From Nitrospira sp. KM1 (GTDB taxonomy: Bacteria > Nitrospirota > Nitrospiria > Nitrospirales > Nitrospiraceae), in the NCBI RefSeq assembly GCF_011405515.1, contig NZ_AP022671.1, forward strand, positions 2,790,001 through 2,854,000: a DNA stretch of 64,000 bases, written 5' to 3'. The translations under genes and the position numbers were made by a program. This document shows positions 1 to 9,326 of the stretch, piece by piece (positions within the stretch are counted from its first letter, which is position 1; every line of letters starts with the position of its first letter). A model generated the notes under the pieces. It did no database searches. It saw only the letters and a program-made list of their open reading frames with translations, and was not told the DNA's origin.

Positions 1-861
1 CGCATCGATCTATTCGCCGTCAAGGCCTTGGGTGCCACGGCAGAAGAGGCCGGACTCTATGGTGCGGCGCAGAATCTTGCATTGCTTCCGGCGCTCCTGA
101 GCATGTCGGCGGCGCCGCTGTTGCTGTCGAGTGTGAGCCGGGCGCTTTCGAGCGGAGATTCCAATCTCGCCAAGACAATGACGCGGCAGGCCATGCGGGG
201 TGTCCTGCCGTTATTCCCCCTTGCCGCAATGGTTGCAGGATCGGCCGATGAGATCGCGGTCTGTCTGTTCGGGGAGTCATTCCAAGGGACTGGGCGGTTT
301 CTCTCCTCACTCATCTTCGGAACTGCAGCAACGTTGCCGCTGTCGGTCGTGCTTACCGTGCTGATTGCGGATGGACACCCGCGAATGACGTTCGTGCTGA
401 CCGGACTCCTCGTTCCCCTCGCGCTGCTAGGACACGTCGTGGTGATCCCGCGATATGGTCCGTTCGGCGCCTCACTCGTCACCACCTCCGTGGAGTTCAT
501 CGGAATGGTGATCGGATTGGTCACCCTCGGCCGGCTCTGGGGTGTGACGCCGCCGCTTGGCACAGTGGTCCGCACGCTCGTTGTGAGCCTGATCGTGCTG
601 ACTGTGGCGCTGACGTGGCCGACTCCCGGCTTACTCGTCTTCGTCAAGCTGTGTGTACTGACCGGCTTGGTCATTGCCTGCTATTGGGCGTTTCAGGAAT
701 TTACAGGGGAGGAAATTGCCCTAGCCCGCTCCCTGGTCATGCGCAAGAGAACCGCGATGCCCTCGACCAACGAGACAGAGGGAGTCTCCGAGGCAGACCC
801 AATCAAGCACGAGGACTCCGGGTCAGCGAGAACTGTGCGCGGAAAGGCCGCTACGCCATGA
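1..861 (+). CDS. Polysaccharide flippase (Wzx/MATE-like), 5' truncated by window edge
   Basis: The frame is open from base 1 to the TGA at 859-861 and encodes the last 286 residues of an integral membrane protein. About seven hydrophobic segments are visible, for example around residues 25-50, 95-115, 120-145, 155-180 and 190-235, followed by a polar tail of about 40 residues. Segment pattern and composition fit the C-terminal half of the oligosaccharide flippase family, which moves lipid-linked sugar units across the inner membrane. The next gene, a membrane glycosyltransferase, starts with an ATGA overlap, so the two are probably cotranscribed and translationally coupled. The family is inferred from topology and context; another MATE-like exporter cannot be excluded because the N-terminal half lies outside the window. 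Confidence 0.7.
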   Translation, partial: RIDLFAVKALGATAEEAGLYGAAQNLALLPALLSMSAAPLLLSSVSRALSSGDSNLAKTMTRQAMRGVLPLFPLAAMVAGSADEIAVCLFGESFQGTGRFLSSLIFGTAATLPLSVVLTVLIADGHPRMTFVLTGLLVPLALLGHVVVIPRYGPFGASLVTTSVEFIGMVIGLVTLGRLWGVTPPLGTVVRTLVVSLIVLTVALTWPTPGLLVFVKLCVLTGLVIACYWAFQEFTGEEIALARSLVMRKRTAMPSTNETEGVSEADPIKHEDSGSARTVRGKAATP

Positions 862-2459
862 ACGTCGGATCGTCCGAAGGGAATAGGCAGCATCAGGCTT
901 CATTGGAGCAAGCCGTCCTACGGCCGGCACAGGATCGCCGATACGATCTGCTCGCAATGGCATTTTGTCTTTTCATTGCTGTTTTAGCACTATGGCTGGG
1001 GTCCTTCCGAGAAGTGGGAAATTGGGGAGTAGAGACCGACTTTTTCGAGCGAGATGTCATACAGGCCGCCCGGATCGTTGCCGGACAACCCTATACGAAC
1101 CACCACTATCCGCCTGGCTATGCGTATCTGCTCGCCCTATCGTCCCACTTCACGCACGACATGTTTACCGCGGGCAAGATCCTGACGGGTGTTTCGGTAG
1201 GTCTGATCGGCCTCGTGAGTTATCGTCTGCTGACGATCTTGTGGGGAAGGCGGCCGGCGCTTGCGGCCATCGTCCTGACACTGCTCGCGCTCCTGCCGTA
1301 TGCGGTTGTCGCATCGGCCGACATGGTCGTCAACCTTGCCCTGCTGGTATCGATGTGGATGCTGTTGCGACACGAAACCACACGGGCCGTCTGCGCGATG
1401 GCCGGCATCGCGGCGGGCGTCGCGTACCTTCTCCGCTACAACGCTCTCTTCGTACTCGTCGGGGCTCCCGTGGCGCTGCTGATTCTCGGCAAGGAAACCG
1501 ATTCTTGGAAGAAGAGACTGGGTAGGATCGGGGTGTTCTCAGGAGCAGCCCTGATCGTCATGGCGCCATGGCTGTTGGTGAATTGGCATCGAAATGGGAA
1601 TCCGTTTTCGAGCGATCTCTATCAGCAGGTCGCTGCGCACTTTTATCATCCGCAAGGGGATGGGTTCGGCCGGACGATTGCTGAAATGGGACAGCGCTTC
1701 ACCTCTCCATGGGATGTCATGGTCCATGATCCCTTGCGGATCGCGAAGAGGTTTTTCAAGGACGTGCTCTATACCAAGGCCGCTCACTTGACATGGCGGG
1801 TGATAGAGTTCCCGGCCGCTCTGTTTGCCGGCGCAGGGCTGTTGTTATATTTCCAGCGGATGACGAAAAAGCGGGCGGCGTTTTTGATCCTGTGCATGGC
1901 CGGATACCTGCTCCATGGGCTGGCCGGATTTGCCGTCCGTTTCTATTTCTTTCTGTTTCCACTCCTCTTTGCGCTGGTGGTGCTGCCGATATTTTATTTT
2001 GAGCGGATGCCAATTTCGGGACGCGTTGCCGGAAGAGAATGGGCCGTTGGGTGGTGGGTGTTCGGCCTCGTGGCGCTTGCCGCGACCTATAGTACCTATG
2101 TGAGTACGAGCCAGTTTCTGCGGCTTGAACCGAAACATCTCCTCGAAGCGGCCTCGATGATCAAATCCCGCGCAGTTGCAGGCGACCGGATCATGGCCAT
2201 TGAGCCACACCTGGCCCATTTGACTGGCTTGGAGGTGACGTCGGCAATGGTTGCTGATTCTCTAGACCAATATCTTGCAACCGTGGCGGGCGAACATATT
2301 CGGTTCCTCGTGTACAGCGAGCACGAAGAAGATTACTGGCCGGGACTGCACTCCTTGAGTCAACCGAATCAGCTCCCGAAAGGCTATCGGGTGATTTACC
2401 AGCATGGGCCGAGCCGGACCATTGTGTATGAGATCGAGGGGGCGGCTGCCAGCCCCTAA
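858..2459 (+). CDS. Membrane glycosyltransferase, GT39/PMT (ArnT-like) family
   Basis: This 533-residue protein has a short polar N-terminus, a first membrane segment near residues 32-50 and then about ten more hydrophobic segments. Right after the first segment comes an acidic periplasmic loop with ETDFFERD, followed by HHYPPGY. This is the layout of GT-C fold enzymes (PMT, ArnT, RgtA types) that take sugars from polyprenyl-phosphate donors on the outer face of the membrane. The ATG at 858 overlaps the stop of the flippase gene (ATGA), which decides the start; the frame is open further upstream, but that would overlap the flippase by more than 240 bases. The acceptor could be a surface polysaccharide, lipid A or protein, and the sequence does not say which. 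Confidence 0.8.
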   Translation: MNVGSSEGNRQHQASLEQAVLRPAQDRRYDLLAMAFCLFIAVLALWLGSFREVGNWGVETDFFERDVIQAARIVAGQPYTNHHYPPGYAYLLALSSHFTHDMFTAGKILTGVSVGLIGLVSYRLLTILWGRRPALAAIVLTLLALLPYAVVASADMVVNLALLVSMWMLLRHETTRAVCAMAGIAAGVAYLLRYNALFVLVGAPVALLILGKETDSWKKRLGRIGVFSGAALIVMAPWLLVNWHRNGNPFSSDLYQQVAAHFYHPQGDGFGRTIAEMGQRFTSPWDVMVHDPLRIAKRFFKDVLYTKAAHLTWRVIEFPAALFAGAGLLLYFQRMTKKRAAFLILCMAGYLLHGLAGFAVRFYFFLFPLLFALVVLPIFYFERMPISGRVAGREWAVGWWVFGLVALAATYSTYVSTSQFLRLEPKHLLEAASMIKSRAVAGDRIMAIEPHLAHLTGLEVTSAMVADSLDQYLATVAGEHIRFLVYSEHEEDYWPGLHSLSQPNQLPKGYRVIYQHGPSRTIVYEIEGAAASP

Positions 2460-2925
2460 GTCATAACTTTTCCATCCTTCGTCCTCTTGCACGAGCCTGG
2501 ACATGCGTGCCATCATCCCGCGGCGTTCTCGTCGGAGACTCCAGGAATGTTTTCAGATAGTCTCAAGCAGGAATAGAAGATCGTCCGCCACGTACAAGGG
2601 GCCGATCATGTCAGCTCTCACTCACCTCCACTCACTGTCCGAATGTCATCGGACTCGCTCGCTCATGAGTCCGGCTGACCCTTCACCGCTCTGCCACCAG
2701 AAGCCGGCAGGTGGTGTTCCGGTCTATTCCCAGCTCGATGAATCGGGAGATTCCGATCGAAAGAAAGGGGGGCGTCCGGTGACTTTCTTCCTCCCACGTA
2801 TGACATACGTGAAAAACGTAACCCACCGAAAACGGATCCCGACCGGTTTTTTCGGCATATGAGTATGAGTGCAATGGCGTCAGAAACTGTCGCTTGCGCC
2901 AGGCGTAGAGGCTGAGAGATCTTTC
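2460..2925. other. Intergenic region without a supported gene
   Basis: These 466 bases between the glycosyltransferase and the hydrolase carry no convincing gene. The longest frame (2503-2862, plus) is Arg/Ser/Pro-rich, lacks recognisable domains or a ribosome binding site, and reads like non-coding DNA. The notable content is a perfect 17-base palindrome at 2795-2811, followed by an imperfect A/T-rich inverted repeat (CCGAAAA at 2826-2832 with TTTTCGG at 2849-2855) just upstream of the hydrolase gene. Confidence 0.5.
2795..2811. repeat. Perfect 17-bp palindrome (possible operator)
   Basis: CACGTATG and CATACGTG flank a single central A, giving eight perfectly paired bases per arm. It lies 114 bases upstream of the hydrolase start. 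The size and symmetry fit a dimeric regulator site. No regulator gene is adjacent, so the role is inference only. Confidence 0.4.
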
Positions 2926-3951
2926 ATGATCAACCAGCCTCTCAAGAGGCTCTTTGTCGTCGCGGGTGTTCTACTCACCTCCCTCATTGCGCTCGAGGTC
3001 GCGGTCAGAAGTTGGGGGTTTTCTCAGCCACATATCTACGATCCCATTTATACGGCGTTTGACCGCCACGGAACCATTCCGTATGTCCATAAGCCCAATC
3101 TGGCACAAGCCAGGGCGCGCGGACTTGCCATCATTAACACCGATAGTCTCGGACTGCGGACGAAGACCGCAGGGTTATTGTATGGTCCCAAACAGCCGAA
3201 CGAATATCGTATCGCGATCGTCGGAGATTCCTGCACATTCGGCGAAGGTGTGCGAAACACCGCGGATACGTTCGCACAAGTATTGGAAGACGAACTGAAC
3301 GAGCCTCCACAGGCTCTCAAGGTGAAAGTGTTCAACTATGGTGCATCGGCGTATAGCGTCAAAGAGATGGCGGCGACACTGCAATACCGAATGTTGGACA
3401 TCGAGCCGGATCTGGTCATGATGGCCATCGTTCCCTCGGATTTCAACTTGGCTCGAACGCCTTTGATTGATGAGGCAGGCTATCTCATCAGTCATAGGAT
3501 GTCCTTTGTCAGTGGTCTGAGTTCGACGGCAAGCCAGGTTATACGGAATGCTCATCTTCTCTATGTTCTGAGAGCCTTTGCCGTCCCGTTGTTCATTAAG
3601 CCTGTCGATATCATGCAGGTGATGTCACGAGGAGAGATCCCCGAATCGTATCACTACATCAAGCACTTCAAGGAAACGGCAGAACAAGGCAGGCTCTCAT
3701 ACATGATCGTACTTCTTCCGCTCCTGGACAATTCGTGGGGACCTGTGCCGGACCAACTGACCCGCGACAGTATCGGCTATGTCGATCTGTCGTTCTTGGT
3801 GAAGGATTTTACGAGGGAGCAGTACAGGGCGAGCCCATTTGACCCACATCCGTCGGCTGCAGTGCACCGTCGAATCGGCCAAGAACTCGCAACGGTGTTA
3901 CAGCGCAGCGCATTCAGCGCTCGAGACCATCATGAAGACGGTAGGCAGTAG
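2926..3951 (+). CDS. Membrane-anchored SGNH/GDSL-type hydrolase
   Basis: The product has 341 residues. Residues 8-28 form a hydrophobic N-terminal anchor or signal segment. After about 70 residues comes VGDSCTFGEGV, with G100-D101-S102 as the block I nucleophile of SGNH hydrolases, then NYGASAYS as a block II-like turn, and near the C-terminus DPHPS with D306 and H308 as the likely remaining catalytic pair. Such proteins in polysaccharide clusters usually act as extracytoplasmic O-acetyl esterases or acetyltransferases on glycans; that role here is inferred from context. The ATG at 2926 was chosen because a purine-rich stretch (GAGAG) precedes it and the hydrophobic segment follows directly; the frame is open from 2869. 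The substrate is unknown. Confidence 0.7.
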   Translation: MINQPLKRLFVVAGVLLTSLIALEVAVRSWGFSQPHIYDPIYTAFDRHGTIPYVHKPNLAQARARGLAIINTDSLGLRTKTAGLLYGPKQPNEYRIAIVGDSCTFGEGVRNTADTFAQVLEDELNEPPQALKVKVFNYGASAYSVKEMAATLQYRMLDIEPDLVMMAIVPSDFNLARTPLIDEAGYLISHRMSFVSGLSSTASQVIRNAHLLYVLRAFAVPLFIKPVDIMQVMSRGEIPESYHYIKHFKETAEQGRLSYMIVLLPLLDNSWGPVPDQLTRDSIGYVDLSFLVKDFTREQYRASPFDPHPSAAVHRRIGQELATVLQRSAFSARDHHEDGRQ

Positions 3952-4053
3952 TTCCCGTCTTGCTCAGGTGAAAAACTTCCGACGTGTCCGTGCATTCCTC
4001 TTGGTCGTTGACCGTTGTGAGGGAAGGTCTTCGTAAGAACACTGTAGATCTCG

Positions 4054-4093
4054 GTGAGACTCCCTCTGTGATTCTGAAGGGAGGGTCACTTTT
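4054..4093 (+). terminator. Rho-independent terminator after the SGNH hydrolase gene
   Basis: The arms GTGA-GA-CTCCCT (4054-4065) and AGGGAG-GG-TCAC (4078-4089) pair with one two-base internal mismatch around a 12-base loop, and TTTT follows. It lies about 100 bases after the hydrolase stop, between two convergent genes. Confidence 0.55.
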
Positions 4094-4114
4094 CACGGCA
4101 GAAATGCGGGCAGG

Positions 4115-5392
4115 TTATTGCTCGAACTTATCGAAATTCACCGTCCACTGTAACCGTGGCCGAATCACACCTGGGATGGGACCACCGATGTGGCCGCGGG
4201 CGGAATGTTCGGTGTCACCTTCGACAATCTGCAGTACGAGGGCTTCGTACTCTTGTATGTCGACTTCTCGGCTGCGCAGCGTTCTACAATGGGCATTCAC
4301 AAAATAGGTGCCTTCAGTGAGCAGGTTGCCCGGTACGATGCCTCGGCTGACGTAGTTGCCGACCTCTCGGCGGCGCACGGTTTGGTCCGGTTCATAGGCG
4401 GTAAAGACCAGATCGCTCTTGTCGTTCACGAGGGCAAAGTGAGGTGCCAATACCAGCCCCGGGCGAAGCACCTCATATTCCAACTCCACGGCGAACGACT
4501 CCGTGGTATCCAGGACATTCTTGACCACCATCTGCTCATCGCGGATTCGTACTGCCCGTAGGCGAACGGCATCGTTTCCCGGAGCTATCCTACGATCCGT
4601 CCATTCACGCAAGCCTGAGGCCCCGGCGTGCAGACTGAGATACTGGCTCACGACCTCTCCCGCCTGGCCATCAGCGAGAATTCGCCCTTGGTCCATCAAA
4701 ATTGCCCTTTGGCACAACCGGGTTACCAAGGGCAAATTATGCGATACGAGCAAAACAGTTCTTCCTTGGCTGCCCATCTCTTCCATTTTGGCGGTGCATT
4801 TTTTCTGGAACTCACCGTCACCGACGGCGAAAATCTCGTCGAGAATCAATACTTGAGTCTCCAAATGCGCTGCGACGGCGAAGGCGAGGCGGACGTACAT
4901 GCCGCTCGAATAACGTTTAACGGGCGTATCGATAAATTGCTCGATTCCGGAAAACGCGACGATTTCATCGAACCGCCGCTTGATCTCATATTTTTTCATC
5001 CCGAGGATGATTCCGCTTAAATAGATGTTATCCCGCCCGGTCAACTCACCGTGAAAGCCTGTGCCGATCTCGAGTAAGACCCCTACTCGACCGTGTATGT
5101 AGGCTCGCCCGCTCGTGGGCTCCGTTATTCGAGATAGGATTTTCAGAAGAGTTGATTTCCCAGCTCCATTCCTTCCGATAATGCCCACCGCTTCTCCGAC
5201 TTTAATCTCAAAAGATACGTCTTGAAGAGACCACAATTCCTGTTGTGCCATGCGACGAGATGAAGCCGTGAGGCAGTTCCTGAAAAAATCGGATACTCGC
5301 TCTGACAGGTGTTCATGCGCCCCGTTGTTCTGTCGCTTTCCTAACGAAATGGTGTATTTCTTCTTCAGCTGTTCGGCCTTAATTGCAATCAT
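4115..5392 (-). CDS. ABC transporter ATPase, Wzt type, for polysaccharide export
   Basis: This 425-residue protein has an N-terminal nucleotide-binding domain with Walker A GRNGAGKS (73-80), signature YSSGM (161-165) and Walker B VLILDE (181-186), followed by H218 in the switch (VSHN). Residues from about 265 onward form a separate C-terminal domain of the size found in Wzt proteins, where it binds the modified end of the O-antigen chain before export. It belongs to the TagH/Wzt/RfbE group that works with an ABC-2 permease (Wzm). No permease is encoded upstream on this strand, where 700 bases are gene-free, nor downstream in the window. An ATG with GAGGTAG about eight bases upstream sets the start. 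It converges with the hydrolase gene. Confidence 0.85.
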   Translation of the reverse strand: MIAIKAEQLKKKYTISLGKRQNNGAHEHLSERVSDFFRNCLTASSRRMAQQELWSLQDVSFEIKVGEAVGIIGRNGAGKSTLLKILSRITEPTSGRAYIHGRVGVLLEIGTGFHGELTGRDNIYLSGIILGMKKYEIKRRFDEIVAFSGIEQFIDTPVKRYSSGMYVRLAFAVAAHLETQVLILDEIFAVGDGEFQKKCTAKMEEMGSQGRTVLLVSHNLPLVTRLCQRAILMDQGRILADGQAGEVVSQYLSLHAGASGLREWTDRRIAPGNDAVRLRAVRIRDEQMVVKNVLDTTESFAVELEYEVLRPGLVLAPHFALVNDKSDLVFTAYEPDQTVRRREVGNYVSRGIVPGNLLTEGTYFVNAHCRTLRSREVDIQEYEALVLQIVEGDTEHSARGHIGGPIPGVIRPRLQWTVNFDKFEQ

Positions 5393-6104
5393 AACTGCTA
5401 CCTCGACCCTCTATTTTAGTGGTTCTACAGCACTGACATGTTCAGTCTGAGCTACGCAGTCAGCTCTCCAAGAAGAACATCGATACAAGACTCCGTATCT
5501 TTAAAGCCGAGTATAATGGGCTGTGCACAGCTTACGCCAGGTGATTTCCCACATAGCCAGCTAGACAGTAGACGCGGCTCCTGATAGGCCCATGATCAGA
5601 TAAATGCTATAAAACACCAACTAGCCAGAGTATTTGTGGGCTCAACAGCAGGTTTCACAAATATATTTCGTTGCAGTCGCCGGTCAGACCTAGTGGACTG
5701 GCGAGTCAGTCAACTCGACCTTTGAGAATGCTACAACTTGAGCGCGTGCCTTAGGAAATGTATGGATCCTCATACGAATCGACACCTTGACGAGAGGCTA
5801 GTTCTTGGAGGGCAAGTTTTACAGACGAGGAAAGTCATTCTGCCCGACTTGAATGTAGACAACCGTTTTTGATCATCTTATTGGTTTACGAAAGATCACG
5901 TCGAGAAGGATGTGATTCCTTCATGTGGGGGGAACCGATTCATCCTTTCCTTTACCACAAAACCACTAAGAAGTTCATCCCCAGCAGGGCGGCACTCCCT
6001 TTGATAGGGCCGAGAATGGCAGTTGCCCTTTTTCTACCCATGTTCGCTGGAGCCATATTCCCGAACCACAACGACTCCGAAGTCTTCTGATTGAGAAGCC
6101 TGCA
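5393..6104. other. Gene-poor spacer
   Basis: About 710 bases without a convincing gene on either strand. It is visibly richer in A and T than its neighbours and its frames are short and low in coding character; a 73-residue frame at 5869-6090 lacks a ribosome binding site and any family resemblance. It may hold the promoter of the Wzt-type gene, but I could not pick a convincing -35/-10 pair. Confidence 0.4.
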
Positions 6105-6350
6105 TCACCGAGAATCAGAGAGCGATTGCCCTACTACCTTTCCATCAATGACTCGCTCCGCATACGCGATCCCATGCACATCGGCATCGGTTTCGGTTTG
6201 ATAGACCCCTTCCGGCGTGAAGTGCCGCACGGCTAAGGCAGATCCGGTTTCCCAAAAGATCGTAATGTCGGATAACCATTGCTGGGAATCCAGAACATGA
6301 ATGGGTTGGGATTTGATTCTGTAGTTCTTGTAAGACGCCTCTTTACTCAT
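6105..6350 (-). CDS. Small conserved-looking hypothetical protein, 81 aa
   Basis: From the ATG at 6350 this encodes 81 residues with a regular, soluble composition: an opening YKNYRIKSQP strand-like segment, WLSDITIFWE, and a C-terminal AERVIDGKVVG stretch. The pattern resembles small single-domain proteins of unknown function with a short beta-sheet followed by a helix; I do not recognise a named family with confidence. The frame remains open for 30 more codons upstream (to 6440) and would add a hydrophobic segment, so a longer exported form is possible; neither start has a strong ribosome binding site. It is isolated from other genes. Confidence 0.5.
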   Translation of the reverse strand: MSKEASYKNYRIKSQPIHVLDSQQWLSDITIFWETGSALAVRHFTPEGVYQTETDADVHGIAYAERVIDGKVVGQSLSDSR

Positions 6351-6440
6351 GAGGCGAGTGATGCCCGCTTTTCGCGAGATACACAAGAGCAAGATGGCCA
6401 GAGTAATACGCCAAGTGCATAGGGTCGGATGGCGGCACAT

Positions 6441-6757
6441 ATCGAGCGAGACGATGTGACGGCGTCAGCGGAGGGTCTAGTATCCAGGTGGCATGGCTGG
6501 TTTGTGTAAATGGCCTGAAACGCTAGCTAGATTGGACAAGTACGGATCTTCACTTCCTGTCGTGGCCATCGATATCCGCCGCCGCTATCTGGACAAGATT
6601 CTGGCTTTTCAAAATTCAATGCCTATCCAGTCCGGATCCTCGGTACGTGAGCGCGGAATTTTTCGCTGTTGCGTAATCGACCAGGACAGAACACGGACAA
6701 TTTCAGTCTTATGCGGTGATTGGTTGAAAGAGGAGAGCGGTAGCGAGTTGATTTGGT
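6441..6757. other. Spacer downstream of the initiator tRNA, no gene seen
   Basis: These 317 bases lie between the small hypothetical gene and the 3' end of tRNA-fMet. A plus-strand frame runs through them but continues into the tRNA antisense and has no ribosome binding site, so I do not call it. No clear terminator hairpin was found for the tRNA. Confidence 0.4.
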
Positions 6758-6834
<77 letters not shown>

Positions 6835-6839
6835 GGCGG

Positions 6840-6869
6840 AATCTAACAAAGCGTGGAACGGCAAGTCAA
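6840..6869 (-). promoter_or_regulatory. Promoter of tRNA-fMet
   Basis: On the minus strand TTGACT (6869-6864) is followed 18 bases later by TAGATT (6845-6840), ending five bases before the tRNA 5' end. The 14 bases after TTGAC lead into TTTGTTAG, a form shared with several other promoters in this window. Confidence 0.55.
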
Positions 6870-6923
6870 GCAAACCGGCTATGACTGTTGCATTCGTTTC
6901 CTCGCCGATGTTAAAGCCAGCGC

Positions 6924-7868
6924 ATGCGTATCGTATTTATGGGAACACCGGATTTTGCCGTGCCCTCGCTTGACGCTCTTTTGAAGTCGGATGACGAGGT
7001 AGTGGGAATCGTTACACAACCGGACCGCCCCAAAGGGCGCGGTCAGTCACTCGTATTTTCACCGGTCAAGCAACTGGCGGAACGTGAGCGCATTCCTCTC
7101 CTGCAACCGAGCAAGATGAAAGATCCGGATTTTCAGAAAAGTCTAGCTGCCTGGAAGCCGGATGTGATTGCGGTTGCCGCCTTCGGGCGCATCTTGCCGC
7201 AGTCGATCCTGATGCTTCCGTCCAAAGGATGTATCAATGTGCACGGCTCTCTGTTGCCGAAGTATCGCGGAGCCGGTCCCATTCAATGGGCGATCATCAA
7301 CGGCGAAACGGAAACCGGCATCACCACGATGCTGATGGATGAAGGTATGGATACCGGAGCCATGCTGCTTCAGGAGTCACTGATTATCGATCCGAGCGAT
7401 ACGGCGGGTAGCTTATCCCCAAAACTGGCTGCATTGGGCGGTCGATTATTGGTTGAAACGATCCATCGCTTGAAAGCCGGAACGTTGACTCCTATTCAAC
7501 AGGACCACAGCAAGGCGACGATGGCGCCTCTACTCAAAAAAGAAGATGGAGTAATCGATTGGAGCCTGAGCGCCAAGGACATTGCCAATCGAGTCCGCGG
7601 TCTGACGCCCTGGCCCGGCGCATATACGTTTCTGGGAGGAGAGCGTTTAATGGTATGGCGTGTACATCTCGCAGCCACCATCACGTCCGATGCTCCCGGA
7701 ACGATCACCGCGGTCAAAAAGGATGAAGTTCACATCGCGACCGGCGGAGGCACCCTGATCATGACGGAGCTCCAGAGCGCGAATGGGCGACGGATGACAG
7801 TTGGACAGTATCTTGCCGGACATCCACTTCAAGTCGGTGCACGTTTGGGAACAGAGACCGCGGCATAG
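6924..7868 (+). CDS. fmt: Methionyl-tRNA formyltransferase
   Basis: Transfers a formyl group from 10-formyltetrahydrofolate to Met-tRNA(fMet) in the cytoplasm so that it can start translation. The 314-residue length is normal. The N-terminal formyltransferase domain (about 1-185) shows INVHGSLLPKYRGAGPIQW with catalytic N105 and H107, and D143 in MDEGMDTGAM; the C-terminal OB-fold tRNA-binding domain covers about 205-305. The start ATG at 6924 opens the conserved MRIVFMGTPDFA. It heads a plus-strand run with rsmB, rpe, pheS and pheT. Its substrate tRNA is encoded divergently just upstream. Confidence 0.96.
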   Translation: MRIVFMGTPDFAVPSLDALLKSDDEVVGIVTQPDRPKGRGQSLVFSPVKQLAERERIPLLQPSKMKDPDFQKSLAAWKPDVIAVAAFGRILPQSILMLPSKGCINVHGSLLPKYRGAGPIQWAIINGETETGITTMLMDEGMDTGAMLLQESLIIDPSDTAGSLSPKLAALGGRLLVETIHRLKAGTLTPIQQDHSKATMAPLLKKEDGVIDWSLSAKDIANRVRGLTPWPGAYTFLGGERLMVWRVHLAATITSDAPGTITAVKKDEVHIATGGGTLIMTELQSANGRRMTVGQYLAGHPLQVGARLGTETAA

Positions 7869-7895
7869 GTCCTGTTCTCGACCTCACGGTCACTC

Positions 7896-9326
7896 ATGTC
7901 CAAAGGTTCCGGATCGGTATTCTTATCAGGCCGGCTTCAATCTGCACGGTCGGTCGCACTTGCCGTATTGATCCAATCGGTAGAATCCGGTGAGGGCGTC
8001 GACCTTCTGCTCGACCGCGCCCTCGACCATTCTTCATTGGATAAAAGAGATCGCGCGTTGATGATGGAACTTACCTATGGAGTCCTGAGGCGGCAGGGAA
8101 CGATCGACTGGCGGCTTACACCGGTGCTCGACAAACCGATGCGCCGGCTTCCTGTGATGGTCCAAATGCTGCTGAGAATGGCAACGTATCAGTTGCTATT
8201 TTTGGATCGCATTCCCCCCTCGGCGGCCGTGAACGAGTCTGTACGTCTGGCCAAGGCTGCCACAAAAACTTTGGGACGAGATTGGAGCGGGTTCGTCAAT
8301 GCCGTGCTGCGTTCATTGATTCGTGAGCCGGTACCTCCATGGCCATCGGTGGATGATGATCCGACTGCGGCCTTGGCCGTCCGGTATTCGGTGCCCGAAT
8401 GGCTGAGCCGCCGATGGATCGATCGGTTGGGGATCAGGGCCGCCGAGGCCTCCTGTGAGCAGGCCGGGACGATTCCTCCGGTCACGATCCGTGTGAATCG
8501 TCTGAGGACGACCCGGGATGAATTTCTCGGCCGGTTGATTGAAGCCGGCGTGAACGCCATTTCAACAATCGTCAGTCCGTGGGGGATTGTCCTGAAAGAC
8601 TGCGGCGCAATCCGATCGCTCCCGGGATTCGAGGAAGGGATGTTTTATGTCGAGGATGAAGGGGCGCAGATGATTCCTCTTGTGCTCGATCCCCGTCCCG
8701 GCGAGGCGGTTCTCGACGCCTGCGCGGCGCCGGGAGGAAAGGCGACCCATCTCGCGGAAATCATGAGCGACAACGGATTGATTTACGCAGTCGATCGACA
8801 CAAGGCGAGGGTCGATTTGCTAAAAGCCAATTGCCGCCGGCTGGGGATCAACAGCGTGATGCCGGTCGTCGGTGATGCCAGGCGGCAGTGCGAGTGGTCG
8901 GTGACCGAAGACGACAGAGGCGACGCGCGTCTTCCGGCGACCTTCGACCGCATTCTCGTTGATGCGCCATGCAGCGGGCTAGGTGTCTTGCGGCGACATC
9001 CGGAATCGAAGTGGCGCAAGCAGGATTCGAGCTTCGAGCGGCATCAACTTCTGCAGCTGGAAATACTGCGCTCAGCGGCCGTCAGCTTGCGACCCGGCGG
9101 GACGCTGGTCTATAGTACGTGTTCGACCGAGCCGGACGAAAACGAAATCGTGATCGAGAAATTTCTCTCTACCCACGGGGGGTTCCGGCGTGAGTCCGCG
9201 GCGCCGTGGCTTCCCGCCATCGCTCGGGATCATTTCCTGACACCCGGGGGTGCGTATTCGACTGAAGGGAATCTGTATTCCATGGATGTGTTTTTCGCCG
9301 CACGGCTCAGAAAGCGACTCGCATGA
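7896..9326 (+). CDS. rsmB: 16S rRNA m5C967 methyltransferase RsmB (Sun)
   Basis: Methylates cytosine 967 of 16S rRNA with S-adenosylmethionine. In the 476 residues an N-terminal NusB-like all-helical RNA-binding domain (about 15-150) precedes the Rossmann methyltransferase domain. The SAM loop is LDACAAPGGK (273-282); the two family cysteines are C359 in DAPCSG and C409 in YSTCS, the latter the nucleophile position in m5C enzymes. The protein is somewhat longer than the E. coli enzyme. The ATG at 7896 follows fmt by 27 bases and its stop overlaps the rpe start (ATGA), so translation is coupled. Confidence 0.95.
   Translation: MSKGSGSVFLSGRLQSARSVALAVLIQSVESGEGVDLLLDRALDHSSLDKRDRALMMELTYGVLRRQGTIDWRLTPVLDKPMRRLPVMVQMLLRMATYQLLFLDRIPPSAAVNESVRLAKAATKTLGRDWSGFVNAVLRSLIREPVPPWPSVDDDPTAALAVRYSVPEWLSRRWIDRLGIRAAEASCEQAGTIPPVTIRVNRLRTTRDEFLGRLIEAGVNAISTIVSPWGIVLKDCGAIRSLPGFEEGMFYVEDEGAQMIPLVLDPRPGEAVLDACAAPGGKATHLAEIMSDNGLIYAVDRHKARVDLLKANCRRLGINSVMPVVGDARRQCEWSVTEDDRGDARLPATFDRILVDAPCSGLGVLRRHPESKWRKQDSSFERHQLLQLEILRSAAVSLRPGGTLVYSTCSTEPDENEIVIEKFLSTHGGFRRESAAPWLPAIARDHFLTPGGAYSTEGNLYSMDVFFAARLRKRLA

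Noticed and set aside
615-857. N-terminal extension of the glycosyltransferase
   Set aside because: It would overlap the flippase by more than 240 bases, and the ATGA overlap at 858 gives a good coupled start.
2503-2862. 119-codon plus-strand frame between the glycosyltransferase and the hydrolase
   Set aside because: No ribosome binding site, no family pattern, Arg/Ser-rich composition typical of chance frames in GC-rich DNA.
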